Shown here piece after piece: positions 8,242-16,190 of a stretch of 19,462 nt of DNA. Source of the DNA: Clostridiales bacterium UBA5888 (GTDB lineage: Bacteria > Bacillota > Clostridia > Oscillospirales > Oscillospiraceae); assembly GCA_002431965.1 (NCBI GenBank), contig DJEW01000016.1:107949-127410 (forward strand), written 5' to 3'. The notes under the pieces are model-generated. The model was given only the letters and a program-made list of their open reading frames with translations, was not told the DNA's origin and did no database searches. Both the position numbers and the translations under genes were made by a program. Each line of letters starts with the position of its first letter. Within the stretch, counting starts at the first letter, position 1.

Positions 8242-9894
8242 ATGAAAAAAATTTTTTCCATTCTGCTTACAGGCGCAATAATGCTCACGGCGGCAGCCTG
8301 CGGCTCAACCGCGACGACTCTGCCTGCCCCCGAGGGGGGGGAACCGGTCGTCACCGCCGCTGCCTCCTCAGCCGCTGCTGATGACGGCGTTCTCCGCGTT
8401 GCCGCTCTCTATGACATCAGCACGATGGATGTCGCACAGACAACGGACGATTACATGGTTCCCATGAACGTATTTGACCGTCTTTTTGAATCAGAGGTTC
8501 AGCCGGACGGCAGCACCGCTGTTGTTCCCAGTCTCTGCGAGAGCTATACAGTCTCTGACGATGGGCTGACATACACGTTTACGCTGAAAGACGGCATCGT
8601 TTTTTCCAACGGCAGCGCGCTGACTGCCTCGGATGTGCAGTACACATTTGAGCGTCTTCTGACCGCGGGCGGTGTGAATGACGATATTCCTCTCGAGGTT
8701 GCCGGGGCTGAGGCGCTGCAAAACGGCGAAGCAGACACGCTCGACGGCTTTTCGGTGATAGACGACCAGCATTTCACCGTCACGCTCAGCGCCGCAAATG
8801 CCGGATTTCCCGCTGAACTCACCTCCCCCGCGATGTCCGTTGTGGACAAAGAGACGGTAGAGAGCGCTCCTGACTTCGGCATGAGCTGCGAGGACACTAT
8901 CGGCACAGGTCCTTACAAGGTGACCGAGTGGGTCGTGAACGACCATTTCACCCTTGAGTATAACGATAAATACTGGGGTGATGAGCCGTCTGTGAAGAAA
9001 GCCATCGTCTCAATCATCCCCGACCCCTCCACCCAGAACCTCATGTATCAGAACGGCGAGCTTGACATCATCGACCTTGAGGCGCTCGATTCAAGCATTG
9101 TCGAGTCAACATACAAAACGCAGTATGCCGATAAGCTGGTCATCAGCTCCCGCGTCGGTCTGACTTACTTTGCGCTTAACGAGAACAACAAATACCTCTC
9201 CGATGTCAATGTACGCAAGGCATTGCAGATGGCTATCGACGCCGACGCCATAGTGGACTCTGTCTACGCAGGGAACGCCATTGTTGAAAACGGCATTATC
9301 CCCGAGGGTGTCTGGGGGTTCAACAAAGATCTTGCGCGCCCGGCTTACGATCCCGACGGTGCGAAAGCGCTCCTTGCCGATGCCGGTTATGAAGATGGCG
9401 AAATAAGCTTTGAGCTCTCCATGGACTCCTCCGCATCCAGTAATCTTCAGCTTGTGTATCAGGTCGTGCAGCAGAATTTGCAGGCGATCGGCATCAACGC
9501 CGAAATAAAGAGCTATGATGAATCGTCCTGGCTTGATCTGCGCAAGTCCGGCGAGATGGATTCTTTCATCGCCACATGGACCATGGACTATAACGACCCC
9601 GCCAATATCATGTACACCTTCTTTGGCAATGCGGAAAAGACGCTCATCCGCAGTTTGAACTACCCCGACACTGAGGTCATGGCACGTGTCGCCGCCGCCT
9701 CCGGCATCACGGACGACGAAGCGCGCATGGCGGAGTATCAGGCGCTTGAAAAGAAGATCGTTGTTGACGATGCCGCATGGGTTCCGCTTCTTGGCAGCAC
9801 GCACCTTTTCGCCATCGGCGACCGTGTGGAGAGCTTTGTTCCTTATTGGGCAGGATTCAGCAACTTCTACGTCAGCGACGTAACGCTCAAATAA
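8242..9894 (+). CDS. ABC importer substrate-binding lipoprotein, family 5 (peptide/oligopeptide type)
   Basis: Extracytoplasmic receptor that captures substrate for the adjacent importer and is anchored to the outer face of the membrane by a lipid on Cys20. Numbered from ATG 8242 (550 residues): basic MKK, hydrophobic core and a lipobox-like AAAC ending at Cys20, then a low-complexity Ala/Pro/Ser/Thr linker (about 21-47), then the mature SBP_bac_5 fold. Family blocks include VPSLCESYTVSDDGLTYTF (about 95-113), TLKDGIVFSNGSALTASDV (about 114-132), GTGPYKV and the NVRKALQMAIDADAIV helix. The length is typical. It heads a five-gene operon with two permeases and two ATPases. Substrates of this family range over di- and oligopeptides, nickel and sugars, so DppA/OppA-like is a class name only. 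A run of eight G residues (8334-8341) lies in the linker-coding part and is prone to slippage; the frame is intact here. Confidence 0.93.
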   Translation: MKKIFSILLTGAIMLTAAACGSTATTLPAPEGGEPVVTAAASSAAADDGVLRVAALYDISTMDVAQTTDDYMVPMNVFDRLFESEVQPDGSTAVVPSLCESYTVSDDGLTYTFTLKDGIVFSNGSALTASDVQYTFERLLTAGGVNDDIPLEVAGAEALQNGEADTLDGFSVIDDQHFTVTLSAANAGFPAELTSPAMSVVDKETVESAPDFGMSCEDTIGTGPYKVTEWVVNDHFTLEYNDKYWGDEPSVKKAIVSIIPDPSTQNLMYQNGELDIIDLEALDSSIVESTYKTQYADKLVISSRVGLTYFALNENNKYLSDVNVRKALQMAIDADAIVDSVYAGNAIVENGIIPEGVWGFNKDLARPAYDPDGAKALLADAGYEDGEISFELSMDSSASSNLQLVYQVVQQNLQAIGINAEIKSYDESSWLDLRKSGEMDSFIATWTMDYNDPANIMYTFFGNAEKTLIRSLNYPDTEVMARVAAASGITDDEARMAEYQALEKKIVVDDAAWVPLLGSTHLFAIGDRVESFVPYWAGFSNFYVSDVTLK

Positions 9895-9924
9895 ACACAT
9901 TAAGCACATAAATATCAATGCGCA

Positions 9925-9953
9925 GCAGGACACCCGGTATCGCGGGTGTCCGC
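9925..9953 (+). promoter_or_regulatory. Intercistronic hairpin between binding-protein and permease genes
   Basis: Nine-base perfect stem GGACACCCG/CGGGTGTCC (9928-9936 with 9943-9951), six-base loop, extendable by two pairs across a bulge. No T tract follows, so it is probably not a simple terminator. Hairpins at this place in ABC operons often stabilise the upstream binding-protein mRNA or reduce permease expression. It lies 31 bases after the lipoprotein stop and 24 bases before the permease start. Confidence 0.65.
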
Positions 9954-9963
9954 GTGCGTATTC

Positions 9964-9969
9964 AGGAGG
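9964..9969 (+). promoter_or_regulatory. Ribosome binding site that fixes a TTG start
   Basis: A perfect AGGAGG ends eight bases before the in-frame TTG at 9978. The upstream ATG at 9918 in the same frame has no such site and would place the hairpin inside the coding region. Confidence 0.85.
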
Positions 9970-9977
9970 CTGAGTTT

Positions 9978-10901
9978 TTGGTAAGAAATATACTCAACCG
10001 CGTCATTCAGGCCGCGATAGTAATGCTCGGCGTGGCGCTTCTTATCTTCATCATGCTGCGCATCGTGCCGGGCAACGCCATTGTCACGATGATGGGCGAA
10101 CACGCCAAAATTGAGACGATCGAGCGCATGACAAGCGAGCTTGGATTGGATCAGCCGGTGTACATACAGTTCTGGCGCTATATATCAGGCGCCGTTCGCG
10201 GCGACTTCGGCACAAGCTATTCTCTCAATCGCAGCGTGACAGAGCTTATTGGCGCGGCATTTCCCAATACAGTGCGCCTCGCGCTCGCGGCGGCGCTTGT
10301 TGCTTGGATGACAGGCATAATTTGCGGAATAATCGCCGCAGTGAAAAAAAACGGCATACTTGATCATTTTTTTATGGGTATGTCACTTTTGGGCGTATCC
10401 GTGCCTGTTTTCATGGTGGCAATGGTACTGCAATACTTTCTGGCGTATAAACTCAAATGGCTTCCCATTTCCGGCGTCGATAGCTGGCAGGGTTATATTC
10501 TTCCTTCCATAGCGCTCGGCTGGAACAGCGCGGGCAGCATCGCCCGCCTCACACGCTCCACCCTGCTGGAGGTCCTGCAGGAGGACTATATTGACACTGC
10601 GCGCGCCAAAGGACGCCGTCAGGTCGGCGTTATTACGGTGCATGCGCTGAGAAACGCGCTTCTTCCAGTGATAACAATGATGGCGGTACAGCTCTCCTCT
10701 CTTCTTTCCGGCGCTGTGATATGCGAAACGGTGTTCTCCGTCAACGGCATCGGCCGCCTGCTGGTGCAGGCAATAGAAGGGCGCGATATTCCACTTTTGC
10801 AGGGGACCATTCTATTCTCAACGCTTCTCGTCATTCTCGGCAACCTTATTGCCGACTGCCTGTATGCCGCGCTTGATCCGCGCATAAGCAGGGAGGTGTG
10901 A
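9978..10901 (+). CDS. ABC importer permease, DppB/OppB type
   Basis: First membrane subunit of the importer. With the TTG start the protein has 307 residues and begins MVRNILNRVIQAAIVMLG, typical for DppB, with the first helix at about 9-28. Further helices lie near 100-122, 132-157, 173-190, 231-253 and 278-298. The ATPase-contacting EAA loop is EDYIDTARAKG (202-212) followed by HALRNALLP (222-230). The external region after helix 1 contains LGLDQPVYIQFWRYISGA and GDFGTSYS, standard for this family. The stop overlaps the region of the next gene's ribosome binding site, two bases before its ATG. The N-terminal 20 residues of the longer reading frame (from 9918) are hydrophilic, coincide with a hairpin and are rejected. 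Confidence 0.93.
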   Translation: MVRNILNRVIQAAIVMLGVALLIFIMLRIVPGNAIVTMMGEHAKIETIERMTSELGLDQPVYIQFWRYISGAVRGDFGTSYSLNRSVTELIGAAFPNTVRLALAAALVAWMTGIICGIIAAVKKNGILDHFFMGMSLLGVSVPVFMVAMVLQYFLAYKLKWLPISGVDSWQGYILPSIALGWNSAGSIARLTRSTLLEVLQEDYIDTARAKGRRQVGVITVHALRNALLPVITMMAVQLSSLLSGAVICETVFSVNGIGRLLVQAIEGRDIPLLQGTILFSTLLVILGNLIADCLYAALDPRISREV

Positions 10902-10903
10902 GT

Positions 10904-11800
10904 ATGAAAAAATCCACCGTACTTTCAAGCGAGCTGCGCGCACAGCTTTGCGAGGCAGAGACTCTTGCCTCTGTAACGAAGCGCCTGTGGCGTGAAAACA
11001 AGCTTGCCGCTGCTTCCGCCGTTGTTATATTGCTTTTTATCCTCGCCGCTATCCTCGCTCCCGTGCTCACGCCCTACACCTTTGACGGCATGGATCTGCT
11101 CAACCGCCTTGCCCCGCCTTCGCGCGAGCATCTGCTCGGCACGGACGAAGCCGGGCGGGATGTCCTGACGCGGATGCTGTACGGCTCGCGTGTGTCGTTG
11201 CTTGTCGGCATAGTGCCGACGGTCATTTCCATGCTTGCCGGGGCGATACTCGGCATAATCGCAGGGTATAACGGCGGTCGGACTGACGCGATAATAATGC
11301 GTATTGCGGACATTATGCTCGCATTTCCGTCAATGTTCCTTGCAATGGTAATAATGTATACTCTCGGCGATGGGATGATCAACATATTTCTTGCGCTTGC
11401 GCTCGTCAACTGGGCAAGCGTGGCGCGTATTGTGCGAGCAGAGACGCTCAAGCTCAAGGAGACGGAATTTGTGGAGGCGGCGCGCTCCATCGGCGTAAAG
11501 AAGCTGGCGATCATGTTCAGGCACATTCTGCCAAATTGCATACCGTCGCTCATCGTGCTCTTCACGCTGAATATTCCATCCGCCATACTCTCCGAAAGCT
11601 CGCTGAGTTTTCTGGGCATCGGCATAAAAGCGCCGCAGGCCTCATGGGGGTTGATGGTCAACGCAGGTCGGCAGTTCCTTTACAGCCAGCCCTGGCTCAG
11701 TCTCTCACCGAGCGTCGCCATCATGCTGATAGTGCTGGCATTCAATTTCCTCGGCGACGGTCTGCGCGACGTACTCGACCCGCATCTTAAAAACCAGTGA
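10904..11800 (+). CDS. ABC importer permease, DppC/OppC type
   Basis: Second membrane subunit, pairing with the preceding permease to form the translocation path. It has 298 residues: a cytoplasmic N-terminal extension (about 1-34, with RLWRENKLAAAS just before helix 1), helix 1 at about 35-57, the family block GTDEAGRDVLTRMLYGSRVSL (79-99), later helices, and the EAA loop TEFVEAARSIGVKKL (187-201) with HILPN (207-211). FLGIGIKAPQASWG and DPHLK near the end are also typical. GGGAGG (10891-10896) is seven bases before the ATG at 10904; a GTG at 10898 in the same frame is too close to it to be the start. Confidence 0.94.
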   Translation: MKKSTVLSSELRAQLCEAETLASVTKRLWRENKLAAASAVVILLFILAAILAPVLTPYTFDGMDLLNRLAPPSREHLLGTDEAGRDVLTRMLYGSRVSLLVGIVPTVISMLAGAILGIIAGYNGGRTDAIIMRIADIMLAFPSMFLAMVIMYTLGDGMINIFLALALVNWASVARIVRAETLKLKETEFVEAARSIGVKKLAIMFRHILPNCIPSLIVLFTLNIPSAILSESSLSFLGIGIKAPQASWGLMVNAGRQFLYSQPWLSLSPSVAIMLIVLAFNFLGDGLRDVLDPHLKNQ

Positions 11801-11813
11801 AAGGGTGGCTGCA

Positions 11814-12794
11814 ATGGACAACGCAATAGTATTGAATGTGGAGCATCTGTGCACAAGCTTTTTCACGCAAAACGGCGAAGTCAAGGCCGTCAACGACGTT
11901 TCCATATCCGTCCCGCGTGCCGGCATAGTCGGCATTGTGGGCGAGTCAGGCTGCGGCAAAAGCATGACGGCGCGCTCCATCGTGCGGCTGCTGCGCTACC
12001 CCGGCAGAATTGTCGGCGGCAGCATAAAGCTTGCCGGCAAGGAGCTTACAGAGCTTTCCGAGCATGAGATGTCCACCGTGCGCGGCGAGGAGATCGGCAT
12101 GATATTTCAGGAGCCTATGACAAGCCTCAATCCGGTGATGCGTGTCGGGCTTCAGGTGCGCGAGGCGCTGCTTCTGCATCGCAAGGTAACGCCGCGCGAG
12201 GCGAAGTCCGAGGTTCTGCGCATATTCCGCAAGGTCGGCATATCTGAGCCCGAGCGGCGTTACAACTCTTATCCGCACGAGCTTTCCGGCGGTCTGCGGC
12301 AGCGTGTGATGATCGCGATGGCGATGATATGCCGCCCGAAGCTCATCATTGCCGATGAACCGACCACGGCGCTGGACGTGACCGTGGAAGCGCAGATATT
12401 GCAGCTCATGCGTGCACTGCGTGATGAAACAGGTTCCGGCATAGTCATTATCTCGCATAATCTCGGAGTAATCGCACAGATGTGCGATTATGTGTACGTA
12501 ATGTACGCCGGGCGCGTTGTGGAGCAGGCAGATACTTTCGAGCTCTTTGCACATCCGGCGCACCCCTATACCGCCGGGCTTATGTCCGCTGTTTCTTCTC
12601 TTGAGCGCGGCAATGACGAGCTTGAGACCATCCCCGGAATTGTGCCGAATCTTTTGCATCTGCCCTCCGGGTGCAGCTTCTCTCCGCGCTGCCCCAGATG
12701 CGGCGAAAACTGCGGCAGCGCCGTGCCTGAATTGCGAGAGGTATCCCCCGGTCATCTTGTGCGCTGTGTTGACCCCATCGGAGGTGCGCTATGA
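11814..12794 (+). CDS. ABC importer ATPase, DppD/OppD type
   Basis: Cytosolic ATPase that, with the next gene product, powers import. 326 residues: Walker A GESGCGKS at 43-50, Q-loop Gln99, signature LSGG at 157-160 (LSGGLRQRV), Walker B LIIADEP at 177-183, H-loop His215. The C-terminal oligopeptide-transporter extension has the Cys cluster C287, C293, C296, C300 (GCSFSPRCPRCGENC), which in related DppD/OppD proteins can bind an iron-sulphur cluster. The ATG at 11814 is preceded by AAGGGTGG (11801-11808) at a spacing of five; an in-frame GTG at 11805 lies inside that site and is rejected. The stop overlaps the next start by four bases (ATGA), a sign of translational coupling. Confidence 0.94.
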   Translation: MDNAIVLNVEHLCTSFFTQNGEVKAVNDVSISVPRAGIVGIVGESGCGKSMTARSIVRLLRYPGRIVGGSIKLAGKELTELSEHEMSTVRGEEIGMIFQEPMTSLNPVMRVGLQVREALLLHRKVTPREAKSEVLRIFRKVGISEPERRYNSYPHELSGGLRQRVMIAMAMICRPKLIIADEPTTALDVTVEAQILQLMRALRDETGSGIVIISHNLGVIAQMCDYVYVMYAGRVVEQADTFELFAHPAHPYTAGLMSAVSSLERGNDELETIPGIVPNLLHLPSGCSFSPRCPRCGENCGSAVPELREVSPGHLVRCVDPIGGAL

Positions 12795-13753
12795 ACGAGA
12801 TACTGCTTGAAGCCAGAGGTCTGACAAAGGAATTCACTCTGAAAAACAGAAAAAAAGTACACGCCGTTTCCGACGTGTCGCTTGATATATACAAGGGCGA
12901 AACGCTCGCCCTTGTTGGAGAGTCCGGCTGCGGGAAGTCCACGCTTGGCCGAACGCTCATCCGGCTCATAAAGGCGACCTCCGGAGAGGTAACATTCGAT
13001 GGCACGGACATAACCGCACTCAGTGAAAAAGCGTTCGCACCGTACAGGCGGCGTATGCAGCTCATATTTCAAGACCCCTACGCTTCGCTAGATCCGCGCA
13101 TGACCGTGCGCGATATTGTAGCCGAGCCGCTGAAAACCTACAGGCTTTGCCGCACAGGTGATGAGCTTACTGCGCGCGTACTATCGCTTCTGCACGATGT
13201 CGGCATACCGGAGGAATTCCTCTGGCGTTACCCTCATCAGTTTTCCGGCGGTCAGCGCCAGAGAATAGGCATTGCGCGCGCTATCGCGCTTGACCCGGAG
13301 CTCATCGTCTGTGACGAACCGGTTTCTGCGCTTGATGTATCCGTGCAGAATCAGATTCTCAATCTGCTCCGCCAGCTTCAGCGCGAGCGTGGGCTGACGT
13401 ATCTTTTTATCAGTCATGACCTTTCCGTTGTGCGCTTTATCTCCGACAGGATATGCGTGATGTTTCTCGGACGGTTATGCGAGGTCGGGCGCACGGCAGA
13501 TGTGTATTCCGCGCCGCTGCATCCGTACACGCGCTTTCTCATCAACGCCATTCCCAAAGCTGACCCGAATGCACGCTTTGAGGAGAAGCCGCTTCTGACC
13601 GGTGAACTGCCAAGCCCCATCTCCCCCCCGTCCGGCTGCCGCTTTCATACGCGCTGCCCCTATGCAGCGGAGCGCTGCCGCAGCGAAGTTCCGCAGCTGC
13701 GTCCCATAGGCGAACGCCTCGTCGCCTGTCACCGCGCAGAGGAGCTGAACTGA
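12791..13753 (+). CDS. ABC importer ATPase, DppF/OppF type
   Basis: Second ATPase of the heterodimer. 320 residues: Walker A GESGCGKST at 43-51, Q-loop Gln94 (LIFQDPYASLDPRM), signature FSGGQRQRI at 151-159, Walker B LIVCDEP at 171-177, H-loop His209 in ISHDLSVV. The family C-terminal extension has C283, C289, C296 and C313 (GCRFHTRCP...C...C). The start overlaps the ATPase D stop by four bases and is served by GGAGGT at 12780-12785. It is the last gene of the operon; a strong hairpin follows nine bases after the stop. A run of seven C (13623-13629) lies in the C-terminal part. Confidence 0.94.
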   Translation: MNEILLEARGLTKEFTLKNRKKVHAVSDVSLDIYKGETLALVGESGCGKSTLGRTLIRLIKATSGEVTFDGTDITALSEKAFAPYRRRMQLIFQDPYASLDPRMTVRDIVAEPLKTYRLCRTGDELTARVLSLLHDVGIPEEFLWRYPHQFSGGQRQRIGIARAIALDPELIVCDEPVSALDVSVQNQILNLLRQLQRERGLTYLFISHDLSVVRFISDRICVMFLGRLCEVGRTADVYSAPLHPYTRFLINAIPKADPNARFEEKPLLTGELPSPISPPSGCRFHTRCPYAAERCRSEVPQLRPIGERLVACHRAEELN

Positions 13754-13761
13754 ATAATTAT

Positions 13762-13804
13762 AGCCCCTTGCGGCATAGACACCCATGTCACGCCGCAAGG
13801 GGCT
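13762..13804. terminator. Hairpin terminator between convergent ABC operon and ktrA
   Basis: Perfect 13-bp stem AGCCCCTTGCGGC (13762-13774) with GCCGCAAGGGGCT (13792-13804). The 17-base loop can form an inner stem GACA/TGTC (13778-13781 with 13786-13789). Neither side has a good T tract, so termination may be weaker or Rho-assisted. It sits between the ATPase F stop (13753) and the ktrA stop (13818). Confidence 0.7.
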
Positions 13805-13817
13805 TCGAACGCTCTAT

Positions 13818-14465
13818 TCAAAGATCAAAGCATTTTTTCATCGTTTTAAACTCGCCCAGCGCAAGAATCGTCATGTCATCTCTCAGCACTGTCTCCGGCG
13901 TAATGGACACATCCGTTTTCCCGTCTTTTTTTATGCCAAGAATATTGATGCCGTATCTTCTCCTGACGTTCAGATCCCCAACGGTGCGGTCCTGCCAGCT
14001 TTTTGGCACGGCGACCTCAAGAATCGCGTGTTTGTCGTCAAGCTCTATGTATCCGAAAATATGATTTGCAGTGTACCGGATTGCCGCCCATCTTGCCAGC
14101 TGCTTTTCGGGATAAGCGACATCGTCCGCACCATTGCGCAGGAGAAATTTTGCCTGCACATCGCGCTCCGCACGCGAAATAACGCGCTTGGCTCCAAGCT
14201 CCTTCAGCAGGCAGGTGGTCTCAAGCGAGTTTTGAAAATTCCCGCTTATGGCAACATAGCACACATCGTAATTGCTCACGCCCAGCGTGCGCAGAAAATC
14301 CGCATTCGTGCTGTCGCCTATCTGCGCGTTAGTGACGTACGGCATACATTCATTCACACGCTGCTCATCGCTGTCCACTGCCATAACCTGATGCCCCAGC
14401 TGGTTGAGCTGTATGGCCAGATGCCACCCGAATCGCCCCAATCCAATCAACAAAACGTTTTTCAT
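13818..14465 (-). CDS. ktrA: Ktr potassium uptake regulatory subunit KtrA (RCK domain protein)
   Basis: Cytosolic gating ring of the potassium uptake system. 215 residues: N-terminal Rossmann RCK_N domain (about 1-125) with the nucleotide-binding GLGRFG at 8-13 and Asp31 (AVDSD) at the end of strand two, then an RCK_C domain (about 135-205). In KtrA/KtrC of Bacillota, RCK_N binds ATP/ADP and RCK_C can bind cyclic di-AMP; neither is proved by sequence here. The ATG at 14465 has AAAGGAC (14479-14473) seven bases upstream, overlapping the ktrB stop, so translation is likely coupled. It is the second gene of ktrB-ktrA. The lone RCK pair (not duplicated) fits KtrA and not the double-length TrkA of proteobacteria. 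Confidence 0.94.
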   Translation of the reverse strand: MKNVLLIGLGRFGWHLAIQLNQLGHQVMAVDSDEQRVNECMPYVTNAQIGDSTNADFLRTLGVSNYDVCYVAISGNFQNSLETTCLLKELGAKRVISRAERDVQAKFLLRNGADDVAYPEKQLARWAAIRYTANHIFGYIELDDKHAILEVAVPKSWQDRTVGDLNVRRRYGINILGIKKDGKTDVSITPETVLRDDMTILALGEFKTMKKCFDL

Positions 14466-14478
14466 TACACTCGTCCTT

Positions 14479-15825
14479 TCACCCTACCGTTATCTTTTCT
14501 TTCGGGAAATGCGCATAGGAAAAATCACGCCCTGAAAATGCGGCATATATCAGGGTCAGTCCGCCGACGCGACCCAAAAACATAAGCATTATAAGCACCC
14601 ACTGAGAAAGCACGCCCAGCTTTGGCGTCAGACCCAGCGTGAGCCCAACTGTACCCACTGCGGATGCCGTCTCAAAAAGGCACATATCCAACGGAAGCTT
14701 CTCCGCCACGCTTATTATCGCTCCGCCGATGAAAAACAGCGTCAGATAAAGTGTGAACACGGTGATGGCATTCTTTATGGCTGCGTCTTCGAGTCTGCGC
14801 TGAAAAAGCTCGGGCTCTTCTCTTCGGCGAAACGAAGCAAACGAAACGGACAGCAGCACCGCCAGCGTCGTCACCTTCATTCCACCCGCTGTTGACCCGG
14901 GAGCTCCGCCAAAGAGCATGAGGATAATAATTACAGCTCTCGAAACCTCCGTCATGCCCAGCAGATCAACTGTATTATATCCTGCGGTTCTCGGCGTGAC
15001 AGCCTGAAACAGCGCCGCAAGGATGCGCTCCCTTAAGGGCAGGTCGATAAAATCCACAAAGAAAAAAAGCGTTGCCGGGAGAACTATAAGCGGCAATGTA
15101 ACGGCAAATACGGCTTTGCTCTGCATACTGTAGCGCGATATGCGCAGCTTGTACGTTCGCACATCATCCCACGTCAGAAACCCAATGCCGCCAATGATTA
15201 TCAGCAGCATTATCGTGATATTTACGGAAGGCTCGTTTGCATACTCTGTCAGTGAGACGTATTCTCCGGCAGCACTGCCCATAATGTCAAAGCCGGCATT
15301 GCAGAATGCAGAAACCGAATGAAAAACAGCCATCCAGATGCCTCTCAGCCCATGGTCGCGGCAGAAAGCCGGCATCATAGCAAGTGCGCCAATTATTTCA
15401 ATTATAAATGTGCCCCATATAATAAGCCTCGTCAGGTTTACAATGCCGCCGACAGCCGGCGCTGACAGCGCGTCCTGCATAGCGCTTCTGGTCTTGAGGG
15501 ATATATTTTTCCCGGCAAGCATCAGAAAGGTCGCGGCCGCAGTTATAACGCCAAGTCCGCCCGTCTGTATAAGCACCAGAATAACACTCTGACCAAACCA
15601 TGACCAATAACTGCCGGTATCATGCACGACAAGCCCGGTAACGCACACGGCAGAGGTCGCCGTAAACAGCGCCTCCCGAAACGGCGTCCATATACCGGCT
15701 GCGGATGACACCGGAAGCGCAAGGATAAATGTTCCGAGCAGGATCACACATATAAAGCCGATAATCATGATTTGAAAAGATGTAAGATGCCGCCGAAGCC
15801 TTGTTATTTCTCCAATCAGCTTCAT
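14479..15825 (-). CDS. ktrB: Ktr/Trk-type potassium channel subunit KtrB
   Basis: Membrane channel of the potassium uptake system, built of four M1-P-M2 repeats. From ATG 15825 (448 residues) the four selectivity-filter loops are SAVCVTGL (about 58-65), SAFCNAGFD (172-180), TPRTAGYN (277-284) and SAVGTVGLT (388-396), each with the conserved Gly. A Gly-rich GGAPGSTAGGMK (306-317) matches the gating loop of KtrB after the third repeat. The longest frame would begin at TTG 15849, but that lies about five bases after the expected transcription start and has no ribosome binding site; the ATG at 15825 follows a G-rich stretch and gives the usual MKLIGEITRLRRHLTSFQ start. It is followed after 13 bases by ktrA. 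Confidence 0.93.
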   Translation of the reverse strand: MKLIGEITRLRRHLTSFQIMIIGFICVILLGTFILALPVSSAAGIWTPFREALFTATSAVCVTGLVVHDTGSYWSWFGQSVILVLIQTGGLGVITAAATFLMLAGKNISLKTRSAMQDALSAPAVGGIVNLTRLIIWGTFIIEIIGALAMMPAFCRDHGLRGIWMAVFHSVSAFCNAGFDIMGSAAGEYVSLTEYANEPSVNITIMLLIIIGGIGFLTWDDVRTYKLRISRYSMQSKAVFAVTLPLIVLPATLFFFVDFIDLPLRERILAALFQAVTPRTAGYNTVDLLGMTEVSRAVIIILMLFGGAPGSTAGGMKVTTLAVLLSVSFASFRRREEPELFQRRLEDAAIKNAITVFTLYLTLFFIGGAIISVAEKLPLDMCLFETASAVGTVGLTLGLTPKLGVLSQWVLIMLMFLGRVGGLTLIYAAFSGRDFSYAHFPKEKITVG

Positions 15826-15860
15826 CACCCCCAAACCTGCTGCAAACAACTTTATGTGTT

Positions 15861-15890
15861 ATCATAAACTCTGGTGAGCGTATTTGTCAA
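15861..15890 (-). promoter_or_regulatory. Promoter of ktrBA
   Basis: On the minus strand TTGACA (15890-15885), 18-base spacer, TATGAT (15866-15861). Transcription should start near 15854, about 30 bases before the ATG at 15825. The leader is too short for a cyclic di-AMP riboswitch. Confidence 0.7.
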
Positions 15891-15930
15891 TAATACCGGC
15901 AAGCTGCATGCAAAACTTTATCGAAAATTA

Positions 15931-15974
15931 AACGTCTCATGGTTCTTTCAAGTTTGAAAAGCCCATGAGACGTT
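15931..15974 (-). terminator. Rho-independent terminator of the csoR-copA operon
   Basis: Perfect 12-bp stem (15931-15942 with 15963-15974); the 20-base loop contains a further TTTCAA/TTGAAA pairing. On the minus strand it is followed by TTTAATTTT. It starts six bases after the copA stop. Confidence 0.85.
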
Positions 15975-15980
15975 ATCTTT

Positions 15981-16190
15981 TCACTCTATGCCTGTAACGG
16001 TGTAGTCCTTTGCTTCAACGGCGCTCTTCAGCGCGCTGTCATCCACCGGGGCAGTGAGCGTGACAACTGCAGTGCCGCTGACGTGGCTGACCTGTGCGTC
16101 AGCTACGCCGGGCACTGCTTCCAGCGCCTTTTTCACGGTTGCCTCGCAGTGAGGGCACATCATGCCTTTTATTTTCAATGTCTTTTTCAT
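15981..16190 (-). CDS. copZ: Possible separately translated CopZ copper chaperone, nested in the 3' end of copA
   Basis: Same reading frame as copA. An internal ATG at 16190 (MKKTLKIKGMMCPHC) would give a 69-residue protein, the usual length of free CopZ, with the Cu(I) site Cys12-x2-Cys15 and a complete beta-alpha-beta-beta-alpha-beta domain. AAGGAG (16205-16200) lies nine bases upstream; another in-frame ATG at 16196 is only three bases from it. A free chaperone would shuttle Cu(I) to CopA and to CsoR. Whether it is made alone, only as a CopA tail, or both cannot be decided from sequence. Confidence 0.5.
   Translation of the reverse strand: MKKTLKIKGMMCPHCEATVKKALEAVPGVADAQVSHVSGTAVVTLTAPVDDSALKSAVEAKDYTVTGIE

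Noticed and set aside
9106..9933. 275-residue open frame on the minus strand
   Set aside because: Antisense to the binding-protein gene; no ribosome binding site or family motif seen.
11946..12755. 269-residue open frame on the minus strand
   Set aside because: Antisense shadow of the ATPase D gene, which has all ABC motifs in frame.
13785..14585. 266-residue open frame on the plus strand
   Set aside because: Antisense to ktrA, which has clear RCK motifs; the product is basic with no recognisable domain.
15850..15980. Possible cyclic di-AMP riboswitch before ktrB
   Set aside because: The hairpin there belongs to the copA terminator and lies upstream of the ktrB promoter; the ktrB leader is only about 30 bases.
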